A stretch of DNA of 64,000 nucleotides from the NCBI GenBank assembly GCA_031180805.1, contig JAPSLL010000001.1:122648-186647 (forward strand), in the 5' to 3' direction. Positions 20,857 through 30,102 of this stretch are shown here, piece by piece. The position numbers were made by a program, and so were the translations under genes. A model generated the notes under the pieces. The model saw nothing but the letters and a program-made list of their open reading frames with translations. It did no database searches and had not been told where the DNA came from. Origin of the DNA: Bacillus sp. (in: firmicutes). Lineage in GTDB: Bacteria; Bacillota; Bacilli; Bacillales; Bacillaceae. The first letter of the stretch is position 1. Every line of letters starts with the position of its first letter.

Positions 20857-21888
20857 TTAGTCTCCCTCTTCACCTGCTGTAATATCAAGGGTAAAGCCAC
20901 TTGGAACAGCTCTTCCAGCGGGAATTGCTTCCGGTAGTTGCCTTGTTCGTTCATACCACCCATTTTGCTCTTCTGCTTCAATTTCTTCAACAGTCAGTAA
21001 TGAGCTATTTTTCCAATTTTTAAGAATGCCAACGACATAGTTCAGCCTCCGTTTGTTATTCGCACAAGATATCTCTAAAGCTTTTAAAATCACATCTTTA
21101 GGCTGTGGAAAGCTTTGGTCATCTAACCACAACAACAACTGCTCTTTTGCATGAATATTTGAAACTCCGAATCCATTGTTGTCCCAAAACTCAACAATGT
21201 CTTTTACATCTTTTGATTTTTGAAGTTTTACTTGATTCACTATTTTTGATTGATCCACTCGATTCGGCTCCTCCTCTCCATGAGGGGTAAAATCCTTTTG
21301 TTGTTGTTGTTGTTTTTCTTTTTTATTTTCTTTTTGTTTTTCTTTTTGTTTTTGCCCACGTATCGTAAAATGGTGCAAAGAAGCTTTAGTATAATCATGA
21401 CGTTCAGGTTCTAAACATGCATGGTGCTCATTTTGGTCATTACCTTCCTCGCAGCTTGATTTCACAGATTTACAATAGGAGTCATAGAGATTACGAATTT
21501 CCTGTTTATCGATCGATTCGGCAACATATTGAATAAGTGAAATATCTTTAACATCTTTTAATTCCTTCGTTATACAATCCATTACAGGCTTCCCGCCTTT
21601 CATGTGATTCTCTTTCCCCCAATTTTTTATTGCGAGCTCCCTTGTCTCCGGATTATAGCGGATTAGCTTATAATGATAAATGAACCGGTCCATTAACAGT
21701 TTGACACTATCAATCGGAAATCCTAATGAAAATGCAATTTGCTTGATCGTTATACAATAAATGCCAATTTGTGTTGTACTTGGATTAGTAAGAAGGTAAA
21801 GATAGAAATATTTTTCCTCTGGAATCATTTCTTCTTCTACAATCGGGTTAGTCCAAAAGTTCGTACGTACCATTCGATATTTTGCCAT
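20857..21888 (-). CDS. DnaD-domain replication-initiation-like protein (phage replisome organiser type)
   Basis: The 343-residue protein starts MAKYRMVRTNFWTNP, like the N-terminal winged-helix domain of phage replisome organisers. That domain continues with EEKYFYLYLLTNPSTTQIGI and LMDRFIYHYKLIRYNPETRE (about residues 1-110). A highly charged Lys/Glu/Gln linker (about 190-215) leads to a C-terminal DnaD/DnaB_2-type domain: DIVEFWDNNGFGVS, LLLWLDDQSFPQPKDVILKA, NNKRRLNYVVGILKNWKN. The frame opens 40 codons earlier, but that segment is hydrophobic and unlike the family; AAGGGAAGTG precedes 21888. It lies in the core ftsY-ylxM-ffh block, with no other phage gene nearby. A role in loading helicase is inferred from the family. 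Confidence 0.85.
   Translation of the reverse strand: MAKYRMVRTNFWTNPIVEEEMIPEEKYFYLYLLTNPSTTQIGIYCITIKQIAFSLGFPIDSVKLLMDRFIYHYKLIRYNPETRELAIKNWGKENHMKGGKPVMDCITKELKDVKDISLIQYVAESIDKQEIRNLYDSYCKSVKSSCEEGNDQNEHHACLEPERHDYTKASLHHFTIRGQKQKEKQKENKKEKQQQQQKDFTPHGEEEPNRVDQSKIVNQVKLQKSKDVKDIVEFWDNNGFGVSNIHAKEQLLLWLDDQSFPQPKDVILKALEISCANNKRRLNYVVGILKNWKNSSLLTVEEIEAEEQNGWYERTRQLPEAIPAGRAVPSGFTLDITAGEEGD
21296..21354. repeat. Low-complexity TTG/TTTTTC tract inside the DnaD-domain gene
   Basis: The plus strand shows about five TTG units followed by TTTTTCTTTTT-type units. In the gene these encode the Gln-run and Lys/Glu linker between the two domains. Such tracts are prone to slippage, but the reading frame is intact here. 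Confidence 0.7.
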
Positions 21889-22077
21889 TTTTAAACACTT
21901 CCCTTTCTTCATAAAAAATATTTTCTCATATGTTATATATAGAAAATGAAAGAAAAAGTAGCGTCTATTTAAAATAAAAGATTCAAAGCCACTGAAAAAA
22001 ATCCTCAAAACGGTAATCCGATACTTCTGTTTGATTTTATTACAACATTCGCGTTCTTTTTCACTTCATCACCGAAA

Positions 22078-22113
22078 CCAAAAAAGAGCTACCTATCGTA
22101 GGTAACTCTTTTT
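22078..22113 (-). terminator. Intrinsic terminator of ftsY
   Basis: Arms AAAAAGAG (22081-22088) and CTCTTTTT (22106-22113) enclose a second stem TACCTA/TAGGTA with one mismatch and a 3-base loop. T6 follows on the minus strand, 23 bases after the ftsY stop. Confidence 0.9.
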
Positions 22114-22135
22114 AATCGTCACATATGTGTATCTG

Positions 22136-23128
22136 TTATTCCTCTGCCTCTTCAATAATTCCAGAGAAAAGACCATATACATACTGTTCTGTATTAAATT
22201 CTTGCAGGTCGTCCATTTTTTCTCCAAGACCGACTAATTTCACAGGAATATCAAGCTCTCCTTTAATCGCTAAAACGATTCCACCTTTTGCGGTTCCATC
22301 AAGTTTTGTCAAGACAATTCCTGTTACATTTGTTGCTTGTGAAAATTGCTTCGCTTGTGTCATTGCATTTTGCCCAGTTGTTGCATCTAAAACAAGCAAT
22401 ACCTCATGTGGTGCACCTGGTATTTCCTTTTCGATGACACGTTTCACCTTTTCAAGCTCTTTCATAAGATTGACTTTATTTTGTAGTCTTCCAGCTGTAT
22501 CACACAATAGGACATCTACTTTACGTGCTTTAGCTGCTTGTACGGCATCATACATAACAGCTGCAGGGTCAGAGCCTTCAGATTGTTTAATAACATCAAC
22601 ACCTACCCGTTCGCCCCACACCTCTAATTGCTCAATTGCTCCTGCTCTAAACGTATCTCCAGCAGCTAAAAGAACAGACTTCCCTTCACTTTTAAGCTTA
22701 TGTGCTAATTTACCAATCGTTGTCGTTTTTCCAACACCATTTACACCTACAAATAACACAACATTCAGCTGTCCATTCTGTAAATTTAGCTCATTGCTTT
22801 TTTCATCATGGTCACCTTGATAAATCTCAACTAGCTTTTCGGAAATAACTGCTTGAACCTCTTTCGTGTCTTGAATATTACGACGTTTCACTTCCATTTT
22901 TAATTCATCAATTAAATCCATTACTGTTGATACGCCAACATCTGCAGTGATCAAAAGCTCCTCAAGTTCTTCAAAGAAATCCTCATCGACTTTACGATAC
23001 TTCGCAACAAGATCATTCATTTTTCCAGCAAATGAATCCCTTGTTTTCGTTAAACCTTCTTTAAATTTTTCTGTCACACTATCCTTTTGTTGGGTAATTT
23101 TTTCTTTAAGCTTTTTAAAAAAACTCAT
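22136..23128 (-). CDS. ftsY: FtsY, signal recognition particle receptor GTPase
   Basis: FtsY is the membrane-associated receptor that docks SRP-ribosome complexes at SecYEG. A short basic N-terminus (MSFFKKLKEKITQQK), instead of the long acidic A domain of enterobacteria, leads to the NG domain. Motifs are GVNGVGKTTTIGKLAHKL, DTAGRLQNKVNLM, TKLDGTAKGGIVLA and the closing GLGEKMDDLQEF. The length is 330 residues. It follows smc by 14 bases and ends at a terminator. Confidence 0.97.
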   Translation of the reverse strand: MSFFKKLKEKITQQKDSVTEKFKEGLTKTRDSFAGKMNDLVAKYRKVDEDFFEELEELLITADVGVSTVMDLIDELKMEVKRRNIQDTKEVQAVISEKLVEIYQGDHDEKSNELNLQNGQLNVVLFVGVNGVGKTTTIGKLAHKLKSEGKSVLLAAGDTFRAGAIEQLEVWGERVGVDVIKQSEGSDPAAVMYDAVQAAKARKVDVLLCDTAGRLQNKVNLMKELEKVKRVIEKEIPGAPHEVLLVLDATTGQNAMTQAKQFSQATNVTGIVLTKLDGTAKGGIVLAIKGELDIPVKLVGLGEKMDDLQEFNTEQYVYGLFSGIIEEAEE

Positions 23129-23142
23129 ACATGTTCGTCCTT

Positions 23143-26100
23143 TCAGCTCGATTGTATTAGTTCATTTGTTTCCTCTAATCTAACAGACACTAGCTTCGAT
23201 ACACCAGATTCCTGCATTGTGACACCGTAGAGAACATCAGCCTCTTCCATTGTACCTTTTCGGTGTGTAATCACAATAAATTGAGTTTCATGACTAAATT
23301 TTTTCAAATATTGTGCAAAGCGAAATACATTTGCTTCATCAAGGGCAGCCTCTACCTCATCAAGAACACAAAATGGAACAGGTCTAACCTTAATGATGGC
23401 AAATAATAACGCAATTGCAGTTAAAGCACGCTCTCCTCCAGAAAGCAGTCCAAGATTTTGGAGCTTTTTCCCAGGTGGCTGTGCAACAATATCGACACCA
23501 GTGTTTAACAAGTCATTTGGGTCTGTTAATTTTAATTCAGCACGTCCACCGCCAAAAAGTGCTTGGAAAACAGGCTCAAAATGGGAACGAATTTCATTAA
23601 AGGTTTGTTCAAATCTCTTTTTCATTTCGTCATCCATTTCATCAATAACCTGATATAATGTATCCTTCGCTTCTGTTAAATCATCTCGTTGTTCATTTAA
23701 GAACGTATATCGTTCAGATACTCGTTCATATTCATCAATTGCCCCTAAGTTTACCGTGCCTAGCTCTTCAATTGCAAGTTTGATTAGTTTCACTCGTTTT
23801 CTAGCCTCTTGAGGGTCAATTTCTAATGTATACTGTTCTTTTGCACCTTCAAAGGTTAACATGTACTCCTCGCGAAGGTGATTAAGGCGATTATCTAACT
23901 CAACGTCGAGACGGTTTAATTTTACCTCTTCATCCTTTAATGTTTCTTGGAATTGCTTTTCTTGTCGCTTTAATTCCTTTAATTCTCGCTCTTCATCCTC
24001 TAATTTAGCTTGAAGCTGTAGTCTTTCCTCACGTCTTGAGGAAATTAATTCGAGCGTATTTGTTTTGTCCTGCAGCTTTTTCTTTGCTGCTTCTTCAAGC
24101 CTTTCTTCCCCTGAAGAGCTTGAATTCATTTCTGATGATAATAATGAGAAATCTTCCTCAGCTTCCTTGAATTTTTGTCTTGTTTGCTCAAGGTCCTGAT
24201 TGATCCGTTCAACCTTTTCCTTCTGGTTTTCATAAACCTGCTGCTTGCTCGCAAGAATCACCTTTAACTCAGTTACTTCATTTTGCAATTCCTCTTTTGA
24301 GCTTAGCTCTGTTGCCTTTTTCGCAGACATTTCTTCGATCTCTTTATCCAGCTTTTCAAGCTTTGCAGAAATATCTAAGAGATTTTTATTTAATTCATTT
24401 TTTCTTGCAGAAAACTTTTCTTTTTCAGATTCAAAGGTTTCTCTTTCCGCATCATAAAGCTTAAGATGGTCATTAATATTTTTTTCATTTAGCTCGACTT
24501 CTCGCATTTCACTACGAACCTTTTGCTCTTCAATTCGCAATTGTTCACCGGCAGTACGTAAATTTTCTAAATTTATTTCATACTCTTGGATCATTGCTTT
24601 TGCTGCTTTTACATCTTCCTCAAGCTTGGCCGTTTTTTCTTCCATATCTGTTAGCTTTTCATTAATTACTTCCAATTCGCGACCACGGCTTAAAAGGGAA
24701 TTATTTTTTTGCTTTACAGCACCACCAGTCATCGAACCGCCTGGATTTACGACATCACCTTGTAGAGTGACAAGTCGATAACGATAGTTCATAAGCTTTG
24801 CTATCTCATTCGCACCCTTTAAATCTGATGTCACAATGACTGTCCCTAATAAATTTCGGATGATTGATTTAAACTGTTGTTGATAGGTTACAAGATTCGT
24901 TGCGATCCCAACAAAGGCTGGATGAGTCTCAATTACCTTTAAGTCATGAGCGCTAATCGAACGCTCCTTAATAACTGAAAGCGGTAAGAATGTCGCACGT
25001 CCATATGAATGCTGCTTTAAAAATTGAATCGCTTTACGTGCTGATGATTCATCTTCTACAACAAGATGCTGAAGGGAACTGCTCAGGGCAATTTCTATCG
25101 CTATCTCATATTGTTTTTCTGTTGAAATTAATTCAGCTACTGCACCGTGAATACCTTCAAGCTTGTCCTTTGCCTTTAATATTTCTTTAACTCCTTGAAA
25201 GAATCCTGCATAATCTTCTTGCATCGATTCTAAAACTTCTTTTCTTGAACGAGTTTGCTGAAGGATTTGATATGCTTGATATAAAGTTGATTCTTTCTTT
25301 TGATAAGAGTTTTTCAAGTTTTCGAGTTTATTTTGTGTATCACGGAAGCTTTTAATTTGCTCAGCTAATTGTGCTTCAATTTGTGCGTATTTTGCTTCTA
25401 TTTTTGTGCGCTTTTCAATGATTTCTTGGCGTTCCGTAACATAGCGCATATTTGAATCTAATAATCTAGCATTTTTTGTTTCCTGCTGACTTAACTGGTC
25501 TTCGATATATTGCAGCTCATTTCGAGCTGTTGCTTGTTCATTTAGCAATTCAAAATATTCGCTTTTTAAATCTTCAATTAGTTCTTCAATATTTTGATTA
25601 AAGGAAGTCATGAGCTTCTGTTTTTCCTGTAGGTCGTGTTTGATTTGTTGGAGCTCAGACTTATACGTGGTGTATTGTGACTCCTGCTCTTCCTTTTCGG
25701 CCGTTAATTGCTCAATTCGTTCCTTTAGTTCTTCAATTGTTTTCGTTAATTGTTCTTTATTTTGATGCGCATTTTTCTTTCTTTCTTTTAAGACTTCTTT
25801 TCTGCCTTCTAATTTTTCTAATTCTTCACTTGCCAGCAAAAGAACCTGTTGCAACTCATCAATCGAATCATCTAATGCTGTAATATGGTCACGCATCTTT
25901 TCGACTTCAGCTTCTCTTTTTTGGATCGTTGCTGTAAGCTCTAGCTCTTGATCTTTTCCTTCTTCAACAGATTTTGCAAGTGCTTCATATTTCGCGTGGA
26001 GCTCTTCTATTTCAAAAACAGTAAGTGCTACCTCGATTTTTTCCAGCTCTTCTTTTTGTTGAAGATAGTCTTTTGCAATGGATGCCTGAATTTTTAACGG

Positions 26101-26709
26101 TTCAACTTGGCTTTCCAATTCATGTAAAATGTCTTGTACTCTATTTAAATTTTCCTGTGTTTCAGCTAATTTATATTCAGCCTTTTTCTTTCTTGATTTA
26201 TATTTCAATACTCCAGCTGCTTCTTCAAAAATACTTCGACGTTCTTCAGATTTACTGCTAAGGATTTCCTCAACCTTCCCTTGACTTATAATCGAGAAAG
26301 CTTCTTTCCCTAAGCCTGAATCCATAAATAAATCGACGATATCCTTTAAGCGACAACTTTGCTTATTAATAAAAAATTCACTTTCTCCCGAACGATATAC
26401 TCTTCTTGTAACACTTACTTCCTGAAAATCGATCGGTAGAAAATGATCCTCGTTATCTAATGTAAGGGTAACCTCGGCAACATTTAGACCTTTTCTCGTA
26501 TCACTACCAGCAAAAATGATATCTTCCATTTTAGAGCCACGAAGTGATTTTGCTGATTGCTCACCTAGTACCCATCTAATTCCATCTGTTATATTACTCT
26601 TTCCACTGCCATTTGGTCCAACTACTGCTGTAACCCCTTTTACAAAATCAACGGTTACTCGTTCAGCAAAGGACTTGAATCCTACAATATCCAATCGTTT
26701 GAGGAACAT
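23143..26709 (-). CDS. smc: SMC, chromosome condensation and segregation ATPase
   Basis: SMC forms the ring with ScpA/ScpB that organises replicated origins. Walker A GPNGSGKSN is at residues 31-39. Long coiled coils (about 165-500 and 670-1000) flank the hinge (about 510-650, with GGSMTGGA). The C-terminal head has the signature LLSGGERALTAIALLF and Walker B VLDEVEAALDEANV. The frame opens 17 codons earlier, but MFLKRLDIVGFKSFA with GGAGG upstream fixes the start at 26709. The length is 1188 residues. It lies 243 bases downstream of rnc, with a terminator structure between them. Confidence 0.98.
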   Translation of the reverse strand: MFLKRLDIVGFKSFAERVTVDFVKGVTAVVGPNGSGKSNITDGIRWVLGEQSAKSLRGSKMEDIIFAGSDTRKGLNVAEVTLTLDNEDHFLPIDFQEVSVTRRVYRSGESEFFINKQSCRLKDIVDLFMDSGLGKEAFSIISQGKVEEILSSKSEERRSIFEEAAGVLKYKSRKKKAEYKLAETQENLNRVQDILHELESQVEPLKIQASIAKDYLQQKEELEKIEVALTVFEIEELHAKYEALAKSVEEGKDQELELTATIQKREAEVEKMRDHITALDDSIDELQQVLLLASEELEKLEGRKEVLKERKKNAHQNKEQLTKTIEELKERIEQLTAEKEEQESQYTTYKSELQQIKHDLQEKQKLMTSFNQNIEELIEDLKSEYFELLNEQATARNELQYIEDQLSQQETKNARLLDSNMRYVTERQEIIEKRTKIEAKYAQIEAQLAEQIKSFRDTQNKLENLKNSYQKKESTLYQAYQILQQTRSRKEVLESMQEDYAGFFQGVKEILKAKDKLEGIHGAVAELISTEKQYEIAIEIALSSSLQHLVVEDESSARKAIQFLKQHSYGRATFLPLSVIKERSISAHDLKVIETHPAFVGIATNLVTYQQQFKSIIRNLLGTVIVTSDLKGANEIAKLMNYRYRLVTLQGDVVNPGGSMTGGAVKQKNNSLLSRGRELEVINEKLTDMEEKTAKLEEDVKAAKAMIQEYEINLENLRTAGEQLRIEEQKVRSEMREVELNEKNINDHLKLYDAERETFESEKEKFSARKNELNKNLLDISAKLEKLDKEIEEMSAKKATELSSKEELQNEVTELKVILASKQQVYENQKEKVERINQDLEQTRQKFKEAEEDFSLLSSEMNSSSSGEERLEEAAKKKLQDKTNTLELISSRREERLQLQAKLEDEERELKELKRQEKQFQETLKDEEVKLNRLDVELDNRLNHLREEYMLTFEGAKEQYTLEIDPQEARKRVKLIKLAIEELGTVNLGAIDEYERVSERYTFLNEQRDDLTEAKDTLYQVIDEMDDEMKKRFEQTFNEIRSHFEPVFQALFGGGRAELKLTDPNDLLNTGVDIVAQPPGKKLQNLGLLSGGERALTAIALLFAIIKVRPVPFCVLDEVEAALDEANVFRFAQYLKKFSHETQFIVITHRKGTMEEADVLYGVTMQESGVSKLVSVRLEETNELIQSS

Positions 26710-26861
26710 TGTGATCCTCCTTACATATTTTCTTCTGTACTTAAATCTCGTACACGACAAATCTTTTCATATTTTATCATAATATGTCGACTAAAGGTGA
26801 CTTCTTTTTAACAAATATTAAGGACATGAATTATTTTAGAGCGAACAGTCATTTTTGATTA

Positions 26862-26950
26862 AAAAAGGGCAACCTTATGAACGGGTCATATTTACCTAAT
26901 AACGAATGATAGGTATGGATAATATGATCTGAACACTGGTATGCCCTCGG
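26862..26950 (-). terminator. Long imperfect hairpin terminator after rnc
   Basis: The two ends AGGGCA and TGCCCT, with inner matching blocks TCATATT and TACCTA, form an 80-base imperfect inverted repeat that starts about 3 bases after the rnc stop. It ends in CCCTTTTTTAATC on the minus strand. The stem has internal gaps, so strength is uncertain. Confidence 0.55.
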
Positions 26951-26952
26951 TA

Positions 26953-27696
26953 CTATTTATTCATTTGTTGAAGTTTTGAAAGAGCTTCTTGAGCGGCATG
27001 TTGCTCTGCTTCCTTCTTTGATCTTCCACTCCCTGTACCATAAACGACTCCATCTAACGAAACAGTTGAAATAAATTCACGATTATGTGCTGGCCCACGT
27101 TCTTGAAGAATTTTATATTCTAATACACCTTTTGTATCTCGTTGTACATGCTCTTGAAGCTGGCTTTTAAAGTCCATAACATGTGAAAATGCACCTTCAT
27201 TAATTTTCGGAATAACAAAATCGTCTAAAAAGCGAATAACTGCATCTAAGCCTTGGTCTAAAAATAATGCACCAATAAACGCTTCAAAAACATCTGCAAG
27301 TAAAGCAGGACGTGTACGCCCGCCTGTCATTTCCTCCCCTTTCCCTAATAAAACAAGCGTTCCAAAGGAAAGAGCATTTGCAAATGATACTAAAGATGGT
27401 TCGCAGACGATTGCTGCACGTAGTTTCGTTAATTCCCCTTCACTCATCATCGGGTATTTTTTATAAAGAAATTGAGAAATTGTCAGCTCTAAAACTGCAT
27501 CTCCCAAAAACTCTAATCTTTCATTATCTTCATAAGGCTTTTTCCGATGCTCATTTACATATGAGGAATGTGTAAAGGCTTGATACAAAAGCTTCTCATT
27601 TTGAAAGTGATGACCAATCCGTTCCTGGAATTTTTTAAATTCCTCTGCCTTTTTTGCAAAGTTCCTTCTCTCTTTATAATTAATATGTTTTGGCAT
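26953..27696 (-). CDS. rnc: Ribonuclease III
   Basis: RNase III cleaves double-stranded RNA in rRNA and SRP RNA maturation. The catalytic signature [16 protein letters not shown] is followed by [19 protein letters not shown]-terminal double-stranded RNA-binding domain ends [19 protein letters not shown]. An in-frame ATG four codons earlier (27708) has no ribosome binding site and in fact contains the GGAGGT used by the ATG at 27696. MPKHINYKE also matches family starts. The length is 247 residues. Confidence 0.97.
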   Translation of the reverse strand: MPKHINYKERRNFAKKAEEFKKFQERIGHHFQNEKLLYQAFTHSSYVNEHRKKPYEDNERLEFLGDAVLELTISQFLYKKYPMMSEGELTKLRAAIVCEPSLVSFANALSFGTLVLLGKGEEMTGGRTRPALLADVFEAFIGALFLDQGLDAVIRFLDDFVIPKINEGAFSHVMDFKSQLQEHVQRDTKGVLEYKILQERGPAHNREFISTVSLDGVVYGTGSGRSKKEAEQHAAQEALSKLQQMNK

Positions 27697-27879
27697 AGGT
27701 ACCTCCATTTTACTTGCAACATGAACATAAGGACCTAATCGCGATAAGTCACTTCATAATAAAAGGTTCATACCTTTAATTATGGAGAGGCTTATAGAAA
27801 CTTCGGTATTGATGACAATAATTTTATCATCATCCTGGATTAGTATATCCACTGCAATATTCTCATATTATCTAAGGTC

Positions 27880-28010
27880 AAAAAAGGGGAAGAGACTGTT
27901 ATACAACCGATAAAGTCAACTTCCTTTTCAGGCAAGAATCCATTCAACTATTTACATAATCATGCAATTCGTCGCCTTTAAAGAATAGACTTTGGTTAAA
28001 CAGTCTCTTA
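27880..28010 (-). terminator. Very long imperfect hairpin after acpP, ending in T6
   Basis: AGAGACTGTT (27891-27900) pairs with AACAGTCTCT (27999-28008). Inside, AACC/GGTT, AAAGTC/GACTTT and AGGC/GCCT also pair, giving arms of about 50 bases. On the minus strand the structure starts 10 bases after the acpP stop and ends in CCCCTTTTTT. It could be a giant terminator or a miniature-element remnant acting as one. Positions 27709-27880 hold no gene. Confidence 0.55.
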
Positions 28011-28017
28011 CACTTTC

Positions 28018-28251
28018 TTATTGTTTGCTATTTATGTAGTTAACAGCGTCACCCACTGTACCGATTTTTTCTGCATCTTCGTCAGAAATCTCCATATCGA
28101 ACTCATCTTCAAGTTCCATAACAAGCTCAACTACATCTAGGGAATCTGCACCAAGATCATCTTTGAATGAAGACTCAAGTTTTACCTCTGCTTCATCAAC
28201 GCCTAAGCGGTCAACGATAATCTTTGTTACACGTTCTAAAACATCTGCCAT
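28018..28251 (-). CDS. acpP: Acyl carrier protein
   Basis: ACP carries growing fatty acids on a 4'-phosphopantetheine arm. The attachment Ser37 sits in [12 protein letters not shown]. The 77-residue acidic protein is standard (acpA in B. subtilis). It lies 132 bases downstream of fabG, matching the conserved fabG-acpP-rnc order, and ends at a long hairpin. Confidence 0.98.
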   Translation of the reverse strand: MADVLERVTKIIVDRLGVDEAEVKLESSFKDDLGADSLDVVELVMELEDEFDMEISDEDAEKIGTVGDAVNYINSKQ

Positions 28252-28383
28252 TTTCCTTCACCTCCCCTCAAGTATTATAAGTGATCTTTCATAGAAAAAC
28301 TAGTTTACATCCTAGCATTTTTTATTTTTATAAGCAAATCTGAAAAAAATGCATTGAACGTTATGTATATCAACGATCTATGG

Positions 28384-29124
28384 TTACATAATCATGCCGC
28401 CATTGACATGGAACGTTTGACCAGTAATATACTTGCTTTTTTCAGAAGCAATGAAGGTAACGATGTTCGCGATATCACTTGGTTCACCTAATTTTGCCAA
28501 TGGGATTTGCTTGAGCATTTCGGCTTTTAAATCATCCGTTAGTTCATCCGTCATATCCGTCGTAATAAATCCTGGAGCAACTGCGTTAACAGTTATATTT
28601 CTAGATGCTAATTCTTTTGCAGAGGTTTTCGTTAATCCAATAACTCCGGCTTTTGCTGCTACATAGTTTGCTTGACCTGGGTTACCGCTCACACCTACTA
28701 CAGAGGTAATATTAATAATACGACCAGAGCGTTGTTTCATCATCTGACGAGTTACTCCTTTTGTGCAGAGGAAGACCCCCTTCAAATTCGTATTTATTAC
28801 GTCATCCCATTCAGAATCCTTCATTCGCATGATTAAATTATCTCTAGTAATTCCTGCGTTATTTACAAGAATATCAAGCTGTCCATAATGACTAATTACC
28901 TGCTTAATCATGTCAGTTACGTCATCAGCGTTGGAGACGTCGGCACGAATTGCAAAAGCATTTCCACCATTTGCTTTAATCTCATCAACAACTTCGTTTG
29001 CTTTTGCCTCATTCCCAGCATAATTCACAGCAACATTTGCGCCATTTCTTGCAAGATCTAAGGCAATTGCTTTACCAATGCCTCTCGAAGCACCAGTTAC
29101 TAGAGCTACTTTGTTCTCTAACAT
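28384..29124 (-). CDS. fabG: 3-oxoacyl-ACP reductase FabG
   Basis: FabG is an NADPH-dependent short-chain dehydrogenase that performs the first reduction of fatty-acid elongation. The nucleotide motif [12 protein letters not shown] is at about residues 11-22, NNAG is present, and the catalytic triad is Ser in ITSVVG with YVAAK. The C-terminus [12 protein letters not shown] is typical. The 246-residue length is normal. The start overlaps the fabD stop by one base (TAATG). Confidence 0.98.
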   Translation of the reverse strand: MLENKVALVTGASRGIGKAIALDLARNGANVAVNYAGNEAKANEVVDEIKANGGNAFAIRADVSNADDVTDMIKQVISHYGQLDILVNNAGITRDNLIMRMKDSEWDDVINTNLKGVFLCTKGVTRQMMKQRSGRIINITSVVGVSGNPGQANYVAAKAGVIGLTKTSAKELASRNITVNAVAPGFITTDMTDELTDDLKAEMLKQIPLAKLGEPSDIANIVTFIASEKSKYITGQTFHVNGGMIM

Positions 29125-30068
29125 TAGGATTCCCCCTTTAGCTTACTTAACGTTGCATTCATTGTTTCTCTATCTGATATTGCTAGCACATTTACAGAAC
29201 GGTCTATTTTCTTTACTAGCCCTGACAAAACCTTTCCAGGTCCTATTTCAATAAATGTCGTTACACCGTTATCGATCATCGCTCTTACAGATTCTTCCCA
29301 TCTTACAGGAGAGTATAACTGTTTAACAAGCAATTCTTTTATTTCATCCTGACGATAAACCGATTCTGCCGTTACATTTGCGACAACAGGGATTTTCGCA
29401 TCTTGAAAGTTCAATTCATATAAAACGTCTTGTAATTGGTTTGCTGCAGGCTTCATTAGCTCCGAATGGAAAGGACCGCTCACATCAAGTGGGATCGCTC
29501 GTTTTGCCCCCTTTTCCTTTGCGAGAGCTGAAGCTTTCTCAACACCCATTGCCGTACCAGAAATAACGATTTGACCTGGGCAATTTAAATTTGCTAACTG
29601 CACGGAATATCCGGATTCTGTAACCTCTTCTGTTATTTTTTTGAGGTCTGCTGCTGGCATACCTAAAATTGCAGCCATTGCACCTTGTCCAGCCGGAACA
29701 GCTTCATCCATAAATTCTCCACGTTTCTTAACGGCATAAACTGCATCTTCAAATGGCAATACTCCAGCGGCTACTAATGCTGTATATTCGCCAAGACTAT
29801 GACCAGCAACATAATCTGCCTTTATTCCTTCACGAGAAAAATGCTCTAATATTGCAATGCTAGTTGTTAATAGTGCAGGTTGGGCATTATATGTTAATGT
29901 TAACGTATCTTGTGGACCTTCAAATATTAATTCAGTTAGTTTTTCGTTTAATCGTTCATCTGCTTTATGAAAGATTTCTCTTGATTCTTGGACATTGTCA
30001 TACAGGTCTTTTCCCATTCCAACTGCTTGCGAACCTTGTCCTGGAAATATAAATGCAGTTTTTGTCAT
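29124..30068 (-). CDS. fabD: Malonyl-CoA:ACP transacylase FabD
   Basis: FabD transfers malonyl groups from CoA to ACP. The nucleophile elbow [14 protein letters not shown] carries the active Ser, [15 protein letters not shown] is the N-terminal motif, and the catalytic His lies in SGPFHSELM. The length is 314 residues. It lies in the FapR operon between plsX (34 bases upstream) and fabG. Confidence 0.97.
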   Translation of the reverse strand: MTKTAFIFPGQGSQAVGMGKDLYDNVQESREIFHKADERLNEKLTELIFEGPQDTLTLTYNAQPALLTTSIAILEHFSREGIKADYVAGHSLGEYTALVAAGVLPFEDAVYAVKKRGEFMDEAVPAGQGAMAAILGMPAADLKKITEEVTESGYSVQLANLNCPGQIVISGTAMGVEKASALAKEKGAKRAIPLDVSGPFHSELMKPAANQLQDVLYELNFQDAKIPVVANVTAESVYRQDEIKELLVKQLYSPVRWEESVRAMIDNGVTTFIEIGPGKVLSGLVKKIDRSVNVLAISDRETMNATLSKLKGES

Positions 30069-30102
30069 CTTTAAATCCCCCTATTACTAGATTTACTAAA
30101 CA

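Noticed and set aside
20784-20990. 68-codon minus-strand frame at the 3' end of the DnaD-domain gene
   Set aside because: It overlaps the real gene in another frame and resembles no family.
21296-21354. Short repeated units taken as a possible CRISPR-like array
   Set aside because: Units are 3-6 bases long without spacers and sit inside a coding linker.
21888-22008. Forty-codon N-terminal extension of the DnaD-domain protein
   Set aside because: The extension is hydrophobic and unlike family members; the internal ATG at 21888 gives the conserved MAKYRMVRTNFW start.
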